Origin: Bacteroides pyogenes_A
GTDB lineage: Bacteria > Bacteroidota > Bacteroidia > Bacteroidales > Bacteroidaceae
Length of the DNA stretch: 64,000 bases
Assembly (NCBI RefSeq): GCF_048595595.1
Contig: NZ_CP184347.1
Reading direction: 5' to 3' (one strand)
In this document: piece after piece, positions 1 to 9,260 of the stretch
How the letters are laid out: each line of letters opens with the position of its first letter
Numbering within the stretch: the first letter of the stretch is position 1
Translations under genes and position numbers: made by a program
The notes under the pieces: model-generated
Databases searched by the model: none
The model's input: only the letters and a program-made list of their open reading frames with translations
Told to the model about the DNA's origin: nothing

Positions 1-113
1 AACAAAATGGAAACTCCATCTTTCTGTTGCCATAGCGCGACATCCCGTGCTTCTTATCCGTATTTGCGGGCGTGATATAGGTTTGTCGAGCGCATCGTAA
101 AGCTGTATGCCTA

Positions 114-157
114 AAAATTCGCCCCTGTCGCAATCATCTGCGACAGGGGCGAATTTT
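114..157. terminator. Strong bidirectional hairpin terminator downstream of susD
   Basis: A perfect 19-bp stem (arms 114-132 and 139-157, loop ATCATC) has a GC-rich core, an A-run on one side and a T-run on the other. It lies 75 bases beyond the susD stop codon and can end transcription from both directions. Bases 1-113 to its left contain no gene I can assign. They may hold the end of a gene that lies outside the window. Confidence 0.9.
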
Positions 158-231
158 GTTTTTAGGAATTTGTCAGCCAACTTCCGGCATTGCAATATTT
201 CGTATGTGCAACTTCCGGCATGTCCGGCCGG

Positions 232-2001
232 TTATTTTTCCCATCCTTTGTTTTGTTTCAGGTTTTTGTTCAGGGTCAATTGTCCGGACGGAATAGGGTA
301 CAGATATTGGCGCGCCTCGAAAATACGTGTTTTATCTGCCGAAGCGTCTATATAAGTGCCGTCGACCAAAGATATGTCGATTCTCTTGTCGGTATCCGAC
401 GGGTTGGCATTGGCATACTCGATGGCGGCTTTGATATTCGCCCCCTTCAGGATATCGGGATACTTCTTCGAGTCGAGCTTATCGAGCTGATGCCAGCGGA
501 TAAGGTCCCAATAGCGCACCCAGTTGTCGATCATTAATTCGCACCGGCGACACCGGCGGATTTCCCACAACAGGTTGCTCACTCCCATGTTGTTGGCAGG
601 ATCGGCTTCGGGCGTCAGGCTCATGGGAGGAAGACCTGCCCGTGCTTGCAGTTTGTTCACCGTTTTGTCTAGATCGTTCTGGTCGATAGTGCCCAGCTCG
701 GCTTTGGCTTCCGCATAATTCAGATAGACTACGGACAGCCAGAATAGGGGAGCGTCGGTGTAATTACGCCCTACATTCTGCCGATCGTTGACCGACATGG
801 TAAGATTGTCGAATTTCCCGATTCCGTAGCCGGTGGAAGAAGTCATTGTCGCTGCACCTTCGCCGCGTTGCCAACCCCAGTTTTTGAAGTAAACGATGGG
901 ATCGAGCAAAGCTCCCAAGCGGGCATCGCGTACGTCCAACAGTTTTCGGATATTGATGTAATGTGCGGTCAAGGGCTTGCCTTGAGCGTCTACGCCGGCA
1001 TCCACCGTCATCAGTTCGCCCGCGTCGTTTTTATTTTCAGAAGTTGTGGCAAGCGGTTTCCCGTCTTTAAACAAGAAGGCTTCGAAAGCATCTTTGGTGA
1101 TGCCGCTTTGATTGGACGATGAACTTGTATAGTCGATGGTGGAATGCATGAAAACCTCCACTGCGTAAGCCTTGATGAAGATCATTTCGGGATTTTCTTT
1201 CAGGCTGATGGAATTATATATTTCCTTATAAGTTTTACTCAGCGAATAGTTCATCTTCATGATCTCCTCACAGGCTTTCACACACTCCTGCAGATATTTC
1301 TGAGTACGCGCGTTATCGGGAGCTTTCCCGTTTTCGGCTACTGTGCGGTACTTGCAGAATGTTCCTTCGAACAACGTGATATCTGCTTTCATGGCATAGG
1401 CCAGTCCTTTGTTCCAGAATGCTTTATTCGTTCCCGTGATGTTTTCGCAGGCGAAATTCAGATCTTCGAGTACCTTATCCATCACGATGTCGCGATCGAG
1501 CCGTTCGCCATACAACTCTTCTTCTTTTGCCGGGTCTATCACTTCGTCGATCCATTGAACATCTCCGTACATGCGCACCAGCTGGTAGTATTGCCAGGCC
1601 CTGTTCAAGCGGGCTACTCCTTCATAATACTTTTTGGTCGCTTCGTCGAGACTCGATATTTTCAAACCATGCAGAATGTAACCGATTCGGCGAATCTCTG
1701 TAAAGGGCAATTTCCAGTTTTCTGACGCGGCAGGCACGTTGACGTTCGCCCAGTCGGTAAAGGTTCCCGATGCCTGATCGTCGCTGAGAGATTTGAAGTA
1801 ATACCAGCCTCCACCGCCGCCGTTTCCGTAGCCTGAGTAGTTCTCATATAGTTTATTGCATTGGTTTTCTACATTGTCGCGATTACTCCAATATGCCGGA
1901 CTGTCCGTAAAGCGGTCCAATGGCTCCTTGTCGAGGAAGTCGTTGCAGCTCATGAGAGAGATTGATACGGCTACGATTCCATATATGTATTTCTTTTTCA
2001 T
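232..2001 (-). CDS. SusD/RagB-family nutrient-binding outer-membrane lipoprotein
   Basis: This is the surface glycan- or nutrient-binding lipoprotein that forms the lid of a SusC-type TonB-dependent transporter. Starting at the ATG at 2001 gives 589 residues with a lipoprotein signal (MKKK..., hydrophobic stretch, ..SLMSC, lipidated Cys at residue 19) followed by NDFLDKEPLDRF, a typical SusD mature N-terminus. The longer upstream frame would put 28 non-signal residues in front of the signal peptide and is unlikely. The SusD-family C-terminus (YLYPIPSGQL..N..LKQN) is intact. It starts 23 bases after the susC stop, so the two are co-transcribed. No glycoside hydrolase or sigma/anti-sigma pair lies next to it in the window, so the substrate cannot be inferred. 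Confidence 0.95.
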   Translation of the reverse strand: MKKKYIYGIVAVSISLMSCNDFLDKEPLDRFTDSPAYWSNRDNVENQCNKLYENYSGYGNGGGGGWYYFKSLSDDQASGTFTDWANVNVPAASENWKLPFTEIRRIGYILHGLKISSLDEATKKYYEGVARLNRAWQYYQLVRMYGDVQWIDEVIDPAKEEELYGERLDRDIVMDKVLEDLNFACENITGTNKAFWNKGLAYAMKADITLFEGTFCKYRTVAENGKAPDNARTQKYLQECVKACEEIMKMNYSLSKTYKEIYNSISLKENPEMIFIKAYAVEVFMHSTIDYTSSSSNQSGITKDAFEAFLFKDGKPLATTSENKNDAGELMTVDAGVDAQGKPLTAHYINIRKLLDVRDARLGALLDPIVYFKNWGWQRGEGAATMTSSTGYGIGKFDNLTMSVNDRQNVGRNYTDAPLFWLSVVYLNYAEAKAELGTIDQNDLDKTVNKLQARAGLPPMSLTPEADPANNMGVSNLLWEIRRCRRCELMIDNWVRYWDLIRWHQLDKLDSKKYPDILKGANIKAAIEYANANPSDTDKRIDISLVDGTYIDASADKTRIFEARQYLYPIPSGQLTLNKNLKQNKGWEK

Positions 2002-2024
2002 ATTCTTCTGTGTTTTAAGGTTGT

Positions 2025-5000
2025 TTAAAATGTTACTTGCAGACCGAACGAGAATGTGCGGGTAATGGGTTCCGTACGTCCCCAAGTTCCGTATGAGAGC
2101 TTTCCGTATCCTTCATCGACTTCCGGGTCGACGGGTAAGTTACTGCCTTTGTGCAGCAGGAACAGGTTGCTGCCGCTGAAGTACACGCGTGCCTTTTCGA
2201 TATAAGCCTTGCGGGTCAGGTGTTGGGGAATTGTGTATCCCAAAGTAACGTTCTTCAAACGAAGGTACGACATGTCGACCAAATATTTGTCCTGCGGGTA
2301 GTAGTTGTGGCAACCGTCTTCGATTCCCGATACGGTTCCTTTACCCTCATTGCCCGGATATAAACGCGGGAAGTCGTTTCCTTGGTTAATGTTCCACTGC
2401 CCTGTTGCATAATCGTAGCTGTTATAGCTCGTTTGGTTGCCATAGATTGAAATATCCGCTGCGCGCATCATCGGGAATGCGAATGCCGATTGTGTCCAGT
2501 TCTCGCGTTTGCCTACGCCTTGGAAGAATAAGTCGAGGTCGAACCCTTTCCAGGCTCCGCCGATATGGAAGCTGTATTCATAGCGAGGCATGTTGTTTCC
2601 GATAACTTTGAGGTCTCCGTGGTCGTCGGCGGTACCTTTCCCGCCGTCTATCTTGCCGTCGCCGTTCAAGTCTTTGAATTTTATATCGCCCGGTCCGTAT
2701 ACGAAGTTGTCGGTTTGAAGTCCGGTCTGGTCTGCCACACCTTTTTTATATGAACCGTCTGCATTGAAATCATCCGGCGTAAAGTAGCGTTCCGTTTCGA
2801 ATCCCCAGATATCTCCATATACTTTGCCTGAATAATACGTATTCAGTAGTTTGGAGTCATTGTTCCATTGGGTGATGGTCGTTTTCGAATCTCCGATATT
2901 GAAGTTTGCGTAAACTTCCACGTCATTGAAACGATGATTCCAGTTTAACGACAGTTCCCAACCGCGCGAACGGAGCGTACCCGCATTCTCATAAGGAGCG
3001 GTAGTTCCCAAGGTCTCCGGGAAAGTTCTGGCCGGTGCAAGCATATCCCGGTTCTCACGTTGGAACCAGTCGAACCCGACGGTTAGTTCGTTATTCAGGA
3101 ATCCGAGGTCGATTCCGACATCGATCGTGCGTATGCGTTCCCACGTCAATGCGCTGGAAACCAGTTTAGGCATGTTGGCCTGGGTGATTAAACCGTTTCC
3201 TGCGCTGTTGAGCCAATACGTATATCCGGTGTCTTCGTTTTGCGAAACGGTTGTGATGACCGGAATAAACATGTAATCGCCTACGGCTTCGTTGCCTATT
3301 TCCCCGTAGGAGGCGCGCAATTTGGCATTATTGATGATGTGGCGTAGATTATCGAAGTAAGCTTCCTGCGAGAAGCGGTATCCTACGGATGCCGAGGGGA
3401 AGAACGCCCAGTGGTCGTTGCGCGGGAAACGTGAAGAACCGTCGTAACGTCCGTTCAGTTCCAGCAGGTAAATGCCTTTGTAATCGTAGTTTATACGTCC
3501 GAAATATCCCGCCGACGTACGATGAGTGGCATTGCCTTTCACTTCTTTCTTGTCGCCTGTGGTCAGATCGATCTGAGGAAGATTTGTGTCCAGCAGGCCG
3601 TTGCGATAGGCATAGAAATAATCGTAACGTGTAGATTCCGCGTTTCCTCCCAGCATGACCGTCAGGTTGTGGTCTTGGGCGAATGTTCTGTTATAAGAAG
3701 CATATATGTTGGTAGTCCAAGTGTTTGTTTTGGAATTGTCTCTCCATGCATTCGTGCTTCCCTTGTTTACGATATAGCTCGGTTCTTTTATCGATGCCCA
3801 ATTATTCATTCCGAATACGGGAAAGTCGGACGATCCGCTGTTCATGTTCTGGATTTCGTAGGTAAAATCCGCATTCAATGTCAACCCCTTGATAATGTCA
3901 GCTTTCAGGAATGTGTTCATACGGGTGATATCCGTTGTCGTGGTTTTTGTAGCCGCTTGCTTTTGCATGGAGATTACACGGAAATCGTGTCCGTTGATGG
4001 TTCCGTAAGGACCGAAGAACGACCCCCATCGCCATAAGTACTGGTATGTATAGTTCCAGGTATCCGGCTTTGTGTATTCTTTGCGGATGTAATTGATTCG
4101 TGCGCCTACTTCCAGCCAGTCTTTCAGTTGGGTGGTAATGTTTACCGAAGCGTTGTATTTCTTCAGCTTGTCGGGGTTGAATTTCATGATACCCTGTTGG
4201 GAATTATAGCCGAAAGAAAGGTAATAGTTAGTCTTTCCGCTTGTGCCCTGAACATTTATATTATGGTTCTGCGAAGGAGTTGCGTCATTATAGAAAATCT
4301 TCTTGACGTCCCAATCGGCGTAGTACAACGCTCTGCCGGTGGTGGGATCCATGTAGTAATCGCCTACCTTGTCCATACTCTCAAACGGCACCATTTCCCG
4401 GTAGCCTGCTTTACCTTTGTGTTGGGCTTTCCATGCTTCGGCATAAGGAAGCATTTGGTCGAAATACATGCCGAAGAGTTCTACCGCATCGCTTCCGGCA
4501 CGTTTCTTGGCATCGATGGCTGCGCGGAGTTGCGTCGGGACGTCCGGATAATCGGGCAGGAACGTAGCTTGATCCCATGCGAAGTTGTTGCTATAGGTGA
4601 TCGATACGCGCTCAACGGACTTCGCACTTTTGGTCTTAACCAAAATCACTCCGAAAGCTGCCCGTGTACCGTAAATGGAAGAAGAAGCCGCATCTTTCAG
4701 CACGGAGATGGATTCGATATCCTGAGCATTGAGGAAAGAAATGTCGTCCATCGGCACGCCGTCGACAACGATGAGCGGAACGCTTTTTTTGTCGTTGCTC
4801 AAAGTTCCCAGACCGCGAATCCGGATAGTCGGGTTGTTGTTGATGTTACCGCTCGACGAAACGATGGATAATCCCGGAACGGCTCCTTGAAGAGCTTTCG
4901 CTACGTCTTGTTGCGGACGTCCTTCCAGAGTCTTTGAAACATCTACCGTGGTGACGGCTCCCGTTAAGTTCTCTTTTTTCTGTGTTCCGTAGCCTACCAC

Positions 5001-5390
5001 CACAACTTCCGACAGGAGTTCGGTGTCTTCTCTTAAAACGATTTTCATCGTTTTTTCGGCTTTAACTTCCTGATTCCGGTAGCCGACATAAGAGATTTGC
5101 AGTATGGCTCCGGATTTGACGTTCAATATGAAATTGCCGTTTATATCGGTAACTCCTCCGTTTGTCGTACCTTTTTCAAGCACGCTTGCACCGATAACAG
5201 GTTGTCCTTGTGCATCAACGACAACCCCCTTTACATTGATTGTTTGCAATTGTTGCGTAACTTCCGAAATACTGCCTTCGGCAGTCGGAGCGGCCATTAT
5301 GTCGCCGCTGTTGAGGAGCAGTGTGCTGACAGCTATTGCTGCGAGAAGTCTGCTGTTTGTCAATCCTCTTTTTGTGCCTTTCCCATTCAT
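2025..5390 (-). CDS. SusC/RagA-family TonB-dependent outer-membrane transporter
   Basis: This is an outer-membrane beta-barrel importing a ligand captured by its SusD partner, energised by TonB. The 1121-residue protein has an N-terminal signal region, then a carboxypeptidase-regulatory-like beta-sandwich (about residues 52-110, with GVVVDAQGQPVIGASV), a TonB-box/plug region containing VVVVGYGTQKKENLTGAV (about 130-250), and a long barrel domain ending in a terminal Phe, as expected for BamA-assembled barrels. No STN (secretin/TonB short N-terminal) domain is visible, so direct anti-sigma signalling is not suggested. The gene is preceded by a leader of about 210 bases with a palindrome and a Bacteroides-type promoter, and it is followed directly by susD. 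Confidence 0.95.
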   Translation of the reverse strand: MNGKGTKRGLTNSRLLAAIAVSTLLLNSGDIMAAPTAEGSISEVTQQLQTINVKGVVVDAQGQPVIGASVLEKGTTNGGVTDINGNFILNVKSGAILQISYVGYRNQEVKAEKTMKIVLREDTELLSEVVVVGYGTQKKENLTGAVTTVDVSKTLEGRPQQDVAKALQGAVPGLSIVSSSGNINNNPTIRIRGLGTLSNDKKSVPLIVVDGVPMDDISFLNAQDIESISVLKDAASSSIYGTRAAFGVILVKTKSAKSVERVSITYSNNFAWDQATFLPDYPDVPTQLRAAIDAKKRAGSDAVELFGMYFDQMLPYAEAWKAQHKGKAGYREMVPFESMDKVGDYYMDPTTGRALYYADWDVKKIFYNDATPSQNHNINVQGTSGKTNYYLSFGYNSQQGIMKFNPDKLKKYNASVNITTQLKDWLEVGARINYIRKEYTKPDTWNYTYQYLWRWGSFFGPYGTINGHDFRVISMQKQAATKTTTTDITRMNTFLKADIIKGLTLNADFTYEIQNMNSGSSDFPVFGMNNWASIKEPSYIVNKGSTNAWRDNSKTNTWTTNIYASYNRTFAQDHNLTVMLGGNAESTRYDYFYAYRNGLLDTNLPQIDLTTGDKKEVKGNATHRTSAGYFGRINYDYKGIYLLELNGRYDGSSRFPRNDHWAFFPSASVGYRFSQEAYFDNLRHIINNAKLRASYGEIGNEAVGDYMFIPVITTVSQNEDTGYTYWLNSAGNGLITQANMPKLVSSALTWERIRTIDVGIDLGFLNNELTVGFDWFQRENRDMLAPARTFPETLGTTAPYENAGTLRSRGWELSLNWNHRFNDVEVYANFNIGDSKTTITQWNNDSKLLNTYYSGKVYGDIWGFETERYFTPDDFNADGSYKKGVADQTGLQTDNFVYGPGDIKFKDLNGDGKIDGGKGTADDHGDLKVIGNNMPRYEYSFHIGGAWKGFDLDLFFQGVGKRENWTQSAFAFPMMRAADISIYGNQTSYNSYDYATGQWNINQGNDFPRLYPGNEGKGTVSGIEDGCHNYYPQDKYLVDMSYLRLKNVTLGYTIPQHLTRKAYIEKARVYFSGSNLFLLHKGSNLPVDPEVDEGYGKLSYGTWGRTEPITRTFSFGLQVTF

Positions 5391-5573
5391 AAGTGACTGA
5401 TGATTTTTGTTAATAAAAAAGGTTATTCTTTCAGGTTTCTTGAAATCGATGAGTAATTAGTGAATTATAGTACGTCTATAACATGAAGTTTGTCGTTATA
5501 GGAGGATACTATTGCGAATAGACGGTTCTGTGTTTCATAGGCATGGCCCTTTCATTAGGTTAATAAAGGTAAG

Positions 5574-5594
5574 GGAACGAATAGTATTCGTTCC
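5574..5594. promoter_or_regulatory. Perfect 21-nt palindrome, candidate operator in the susC leader
   Basis: Ten-base arms GGAACGAATA and TATTCGTTCC surround a single central G. The palindrome sits about 10 bases downstream of the susC -7 element, that is, just after the expected transcription start. Such a symmetric site at this position fits a dimeric repressor or activator site, but it could also act as an RNA hairpin. The regulator is not identifiable from the window. Confidence 0.6.
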
Positions 5595-5603
5595 AACTAT
5601 TAG

Positions 5604-5611
5604 CAAAGATA
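5604..5611 (-). promoter_or_regulatory. Bacteroidetes-type -7 element for susCD
   Basis: On the minus strand the sequence reads TATCTTTG, an exact match to the sigma-ABfr -7 consensus TAnnTTTG. It implies an untranslated leader of about 200 bases before susC. That leader (5391-5595) contains further inverted repeats, for example CTATAAC/GTTATAG near 5480-5506. A long structured leader is common for SusC genes subject to post-transcriptional control. Confidence 0.55.
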
Positions 5612-5731
5612 TGAATTTGTTTTAAATCAAGAACAGATTTTTACATTTATTCTATTTTATAATCTGTTTTTATACTTGATGTGGCTATGATTTTATTTTA
5701 TTATCAGTGCTGTTTATCGTTATCTTATATT

Positions 5732-6580
5732 TTATGGCTCTTCTATGTTCATCGAATGATATTCGATCAGTCCGTTCATCAGTGTTTCTTCTATCACATC
5801 GAGTTTCATGCTGTACTCTTTTACTATTTCTTTCAGCAGAGGAGCGTATGTATATGCCAGCGAACCCACAAAACGGATGGGGTAGTTTTGATAATCGTAC
5901 TGGCAAACGTTGCGGGTAAAGAAGTTGCGTAGACTGCCCGTTATGAGGTTAAGGGCGTAATCATTGTCTGTATGGTCGGCCAGGAAATATGCAATGGTAG
6001 CAAGGAAGCGGTTAGGGAAAGGACGATTATAGACTGACTCCATAACTTCATTGGCAGTGATGCGGAATTTATCGTAGAAATTGTTTGCCAAATCTTTGGG
6101 AGCTAGCCCCTTAAGCAGATCGGATAAAAACATTTTTCCCATGGCTGCTCCACTTCCTTCGTCGCCCAGAATGTATCCTCCGGGCTTTACATTCTTCACA
6201 ATAATTCTTCCGTCGTAGAAACAGGAGTTCGATCCTGTTCCCAGGATACAAGCGATGCCGGGTTCGCTTTTGAATAGACTGCGGGCTGCGCCGAGCAAGT
6301 CGCTTTCCACTTGAATCGGAGTCTTAAACTGGGCTACTAACGAAGCGCCGAGTATGTTTTTCTTTTCGTTCGAACTGCATCCCGCTCCGTAATAATATAC
6401 CTGTTCCAGCTTTTTCCGGAAGAATATGTCAGGTAACCCTAAACGGACGCTACGGCTTATTTCGCGCCGAGTCTGAAAATACGGGTTTATTCCCTCTGTG
6501 AAAGCGCGTTGTATTACATGATCGTTTTCTACTATGGCCCATTCCGTTCTGGTCGACCCACTTTCTGCAATCAGTTTCAT
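5732..6580 (-). CDS. BadF/BadG/BcrA/BcrD-family ATPase, probable amino-sugar kinase
   Basis: This 282-residue cytoplasmic protein has the ASKHA fold. The N-terminal phosphate-1 loop MKLIAESGSTRTEWAIV, a second nucleotide-binding segment (ACILGTGSNSCFYDG, about residues 108-122) and the GGYILGDEGSGAAMGK motif (about 133-148) are those of N-acetylglucosamine kinase-like members of the BadF/BadG family. The family phosphorylates N-acetylglucosamine or related sugars, and the substrate here is inferred only from family. The gene lies upstream of, and on the same strand as, susCD with a 341-base gap that contains a separate promoter, so it is probably independently expressed. Confidence 0.8.
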   Translation of the reverse strand: MKLIAESGSTRTEWAIVENDHVIQRAFTEGINPYFQTRREISRSVRLGLPDIFFRKKLEQVYYYGAGCSSNEKKNILGASLVAQFKTPIQVESDLLGAARSLFKSEPGIACILGTGSNSCFYDGRIIVKNVKPGGYILGDEGSGAAMGKMFLSDLLKGLAPKDLANNFYDKFRITANEVMESVYNRPFPNRFLATIAYFLADHTDNDYALNLITGSLRNFFTRNVCQYDYQNYPIRFVGSLAYTYAPLLKEIVKEYSMKLDVIEETLMNGLIEYHSMNIEEP

Positions 6581-6605
6581 CGGTTGTATTCTTTAGAGTT
6601 GGATA

Positions 6606-6613
6606 CAAATATA
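6606..6613 (-). promoter_or_regulatory. Bacteroidetes -7 element for the BadF-type kinase
   Basis: The minus strand reads TATATTTG, matching TAnnTTTG, 25 bases before the start codon, giving a short leader. The rest of the 6581-7010 gap holds only A/T-rich sequence. An 89-codon plus-strand frame inside it has no recognisable features and is not called. Confidence 0.55.
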
Positions 6614-7010
6614 TGATTTTTTTAAAGAGTCGAAAAGGAAAACGGAAAGTATTTTCGTTTTACTCTTTTTTTGTCAAAATATCATGTATGAAAAAACGTC
6701 TGCCTGAAAAGATTTTCGCGTTTGCCTTCAAAAAAAACGTGCTTACCTCCTCCAAAGAACGCGCTTGCCTAAACGTGAAAAATTATTTAGGCAGGAACGT
6801 TTTTTTCTTCCTTATAACAACAACTGTACAAAAGTTTCGGCAAACCCCAAAAAATACTTTTCAGATGCCTAATCTTTTTTGAAAAGGGGCAATGCGATTT
6901 TATGCCTCGGCATATTGGATAAGGCGAAAGTTGTTGATTTTTGATATATTATTTGGAGTACGGGAAACGGAAAACCGTCGCCATGTCTTTGAGGAAACAA
7001 GGTGGTATGC

Positions 7011-7670
7011 TTAAATATAATATTCGGCGAGGTCTACAATGCCCGCCCGCATGGCATATTTGGTGGCCTCGTGCGCATTGTTGACCCCCAGCTTGCGGAA
7101 AATATTCTTCCGGTGGCTATTGATGGTATGAAAGCTGAGGTTTTTCTCCGCTGCTATCTCTTTGGTCGTTTTACCCAAAGCGATTTCTTTCAGGATGTTT
7201 TGTTCCGTTACGGTAAGCAGGCTGGTTTTTGCAGAAGAAGTATGGGAGGGAGAGCCTGAACCCGAAAGCAGCAGGTTGCTGACGTGGTTGCAGATGTACC
7301 GCTGCCTGCGTGTGGCGCACTGAAGGGCAGAGGTGATTTCTTCCTTGCTGTTGTCTTTCATAATTACGCTGAAAGCGGTGCTGCCCAGCAACATTTGTCG
7401 GAGAAAGCTAACGCTCAGTTCGTCGGAAAATAAAATCCAGTCCGCCTCCTTGAAACGCTCTTGCAGAATGAGCAGCTCGTCCGCTCCGGCAAAGTCGAAC
7501 AGCGTATAATCCAATATCACGATCGCCTGCGGGTGCAGTCGCAGTTGTTGAATCAGCTCGGACTTATTGTCGGCTTCCCAAAGAGCGGATACATCTTTTT
7601 GCTGATTCAACAGGAACATCATTCCTGCCTTGCTGATGTCTTGATTGTCTGCAATGATATACTCTCTCAT
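7011..7670 (-). CDS. LuxR/NarL-type response regulator
   Basis: This is a two-component-type transcription regulator of about 219 residues. The receiver-like domain starts MREYIIADNQDISKAG, with the acidic pocket residue D8, the probable phospho-acceptor Asp in IVILDYTLFD, and the conserved Lys in VIMKDNS. The C-terminal HTH (LTVTEQNILKEIALGKTTKE, then ..SFHTINSHRKNIFRKLG) is a canonical GerE/LuxR domain. The ATG at 7670 is preferred because the receiver beta-1 strand begins there, although an in-frame ATG at 7700 exists. The gene follows a small membrane-protein gene with a 45-base gap, probably in one operon. No histidine kinase is adjacent, so its input is unknown. Confidence 0.85.
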   Translation of the reverse strand: MREYIIADNQDISKAGMMFLLNQQKDVSALWEADNKSELIQQLRLHPQAIVILDYTLFDFAGADELLILQERFKEADWILFSDELSVSFLRQMLLGSTAFSVIMKDNSKEEITSALQCATRRQRYICNHVSNLLLSGSGSPSHTSSAKTSLLTVTEQNILKEIALGKTTKEIAAEKNLSFHTINSHRKNIFRKLGVNNAHEATKYAMRAGIVDLAEYYI

Positions 7671-7715
7671 CTGAATCGCCTGTTTAAAATCCTGCTGCAA
7701 AGGTACGCTTTTTGA

Positions 7716-8135
7716 TTAACGTTTCAGCCACCAATAACGCAGAAATAATATGCCCGTGAGAATTAAAGCTACGGACAGCCCCGTGTAGAAGACGGAAATG
7801 AAGGTATCGGGCAGCAGTTGAAAACGGCGGATGGATACTCCGAGAGCAATCATGAATGTCATAATGGCCCATCCTTTCGCATCGAAAAAGGAGAAGGGGC
7901 AGTTTTTCTCTTTCTTTTTCTGTTCGATGCGCCGGGTGTGCTTGTAGTAGAGCTTTCGGAATACAAGGACGAAGAAGAGCAGGAAGACGATGATTGCTTC
8001 GCCTGTTTTGAACATCCAGTCTTTGTCATTGTTCATCCAAGTGACAACACCTATTCGCAATACGTTGGTGCCGGCTACAATCCATACAAGTCCGGCCGCG
8101 ATAAGCAGAACGTTTCTGTTTACTCCGTATTTCAT
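7716..8135 (-). CDS. Small four-helix membrane protein of unknown function
   Basis: The gene encodes 139 residues with four hydrophobic segments (about 8-30, 46-62, 87-101 and 113-135) separated by a basic loop RRIEQKKKEK. A strong Shine-Dalgarno-like AAGGAGAA lies just upstream of the ATG, which supports the start. It is followed on the same strand by the LuxR-type regulator, so the two may be functionally linked, for example as sensor and regulator, but nothing in the sequence proves that. I do not recognise a named family with certainty. Confidence 0.75.
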   Translation of the reverse strand: MKYGVNRNVLLIAAGLVWIVAGTNVLRIGVVTWMNNDKDWMFKTGEAIIVFLLFFVLVFRKLYYKHTRRIEQKKKEKNCPFSFFDAKGWAIMTFMIALGVSIRRFQLLPDTFISVFYTGLSVALILTGILFLRYWWLKR

Positions 8136-8267
8136 ACTCTTTTTCTTTTCTCCTTTTCTTAGCGGGTTAATCGGATAATTATTCGGCCGGTGAGGTAAAT
8201 GTCATTCATCCGGTGCTTATTTCTTGAATACAACGATTAGTACATCGGTTTTGTTGTTTTATTCGAT

Positions 8268-9197
8268 GAAGTGATTTAAACTTTTCTTTTTCTCAAACAT
8301 TTCCTTAGCAGAATTACCATAAACGCAATATAGTTCCATGATTCCCAATTCCTAACCGTTGTTTCAAATCGATTTAAAATAGTCCTGTAACTGTCCATCC
8401 ATGCATTGGTTCTCTCAATGGCATAACGTTCAGCATACAACAGTTCGTCCACAATGGTATTATTGGGAGTCCCGTTTCTTTTATTGATGCAGATATTGGA
8501 GACTACTCCATGACAGCCAAGTACACTTCGAAGAGCTTTACAGTCAAATCCGGCATCCGCATTCAAGAAAAGACCATCTGTTCTGACTTTTGCAATCCCA
8601 AGGTCATGCATCATGGAGCGGATTACGTTTTTTATGTCATGAGTATCATGATGTTCTCCGCTTTTAGGCGAAGACATGATAACCGGTATGCCTTGCCGGT
8701 CTGTAATATAAAGAGCGTTGGTTGTCTTGCGCTTTTTTCTACCCTGATAACCAACCTCCTCTCCACCACGCATAGCTACCGTATGACTTCCGTCAAGGTC
8801 TACACTTGACATATCAAACTTTGTACGGTGCTTATTTAAAAGATGAAGCCAAAGAGATTTCCATTCACCTTTTTTACTCCATTTGTTATAATGATGGAAT
8901 ACCGCACCATAGGTCAGAACCTTGTCACTGAACAGGGAATCTACAGGTAAATATTTCCACTGACACCCTGTTTTCAGTTTATAAAGAATGGCATTTACGA
9001 TTTCAACAAGACTACTTTGAGTTACGAAACCACGTTTGGCCACACATAAATGAGGCAATATTTCACTTTTTATTGTATCTTTGTCCAACACAGCGTACAT
9101 AGGGATGTTGTTATGAATGAGTTTGGTCACCCATAATATAACAATTTTAGCTATTAGTACGCTGTTTCTCATTTGATCAATTAGTTTAAATCACTTC
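8268..9197. mobile_element. IS5-family insertion sequence (complete, 930 bp)
   Basis: Terminal inverted repeats GAAGTGATTTAAACT (8268-8282) and its exact complement (9183-9197) bound a single transposase gene. The element is flanked by the direct repeat GAT (8265-8267 and 9198-9200), a 3-bp target duplication. Intact ends, an intact gene and the clean duplication suggest a fairly recent insertion. The target lies between pbpC and the small membrane-protein gene and interrupts no gene. Confidence 0.9.
8276..9100 (-). CDS. IS5-family DDE transposase
   Basis: This is a 274-residue transposase of the IS5 family (IS427/IS1031-like group). An N-terminal DUF4096-like region (ILPHLCVAKRGF..LVEIVNAILYKLKTGCQWKYLP) precedes the catalytic core. 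The DDE residues are visible as D in SVDLDGSHT, D in LNADAGFDCKAL and E in RYAIERTNAWMDSYR. The start is placed at MYAVLDKDTIKSE (9100). An ATG at 9172 would add 24 residues and still lie within the element. The gene reads opposite to metH and in the same direction as the surrounding chromosomal genes. Confidence 0.9.
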   Translation of the reverse strand: MYAVLDKDTIKSEILPHLCVAKRGFVTQSSLVEIVNAILYKLKTGCQWKYLPVDSLFSDKVLTYGAVFHHYNKWSKKGEWKSLWLHLLNKHRTKFDMSSVDLDGSHTVAMRGGEEVGYQGRKKRKTTNALYITDRQGIPVIMSSPKSGEHHDTHDIKNVIRSMMHDLGIAKVRTDGLFLNADAGFDCKALRSVLGCHGVVSNICINKRNGTPNNTIVDELLYAERYAIERTNAWMDSYRTILNRFETTVRNWESWNYIAFMVILLRKCLRKRKV

Positions 9198-9260
9198 GAT
9201 AAAAAACCGAGTCGGGAGGAAACGCTTTATTCTTTTTATTTTGTAGTTGAAGTCAGTTGT

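Noticed and set aside
6613..6882. 89-codon plus-strand reading frame between the BadF-type kinase and the response regulator
   Set aside because: Low-complexity Lys/Phe-rich translation with no domain, overlapping the kinase promoter. Probably chance in A/T-rich DNA.
9198..9260. Terminator after pbpC
   Set aside because: Only a TCGGTTTT/AAAACCGA pairing that becomes adjacent if the IS5 element is removed. Too uncertain to list as a site.
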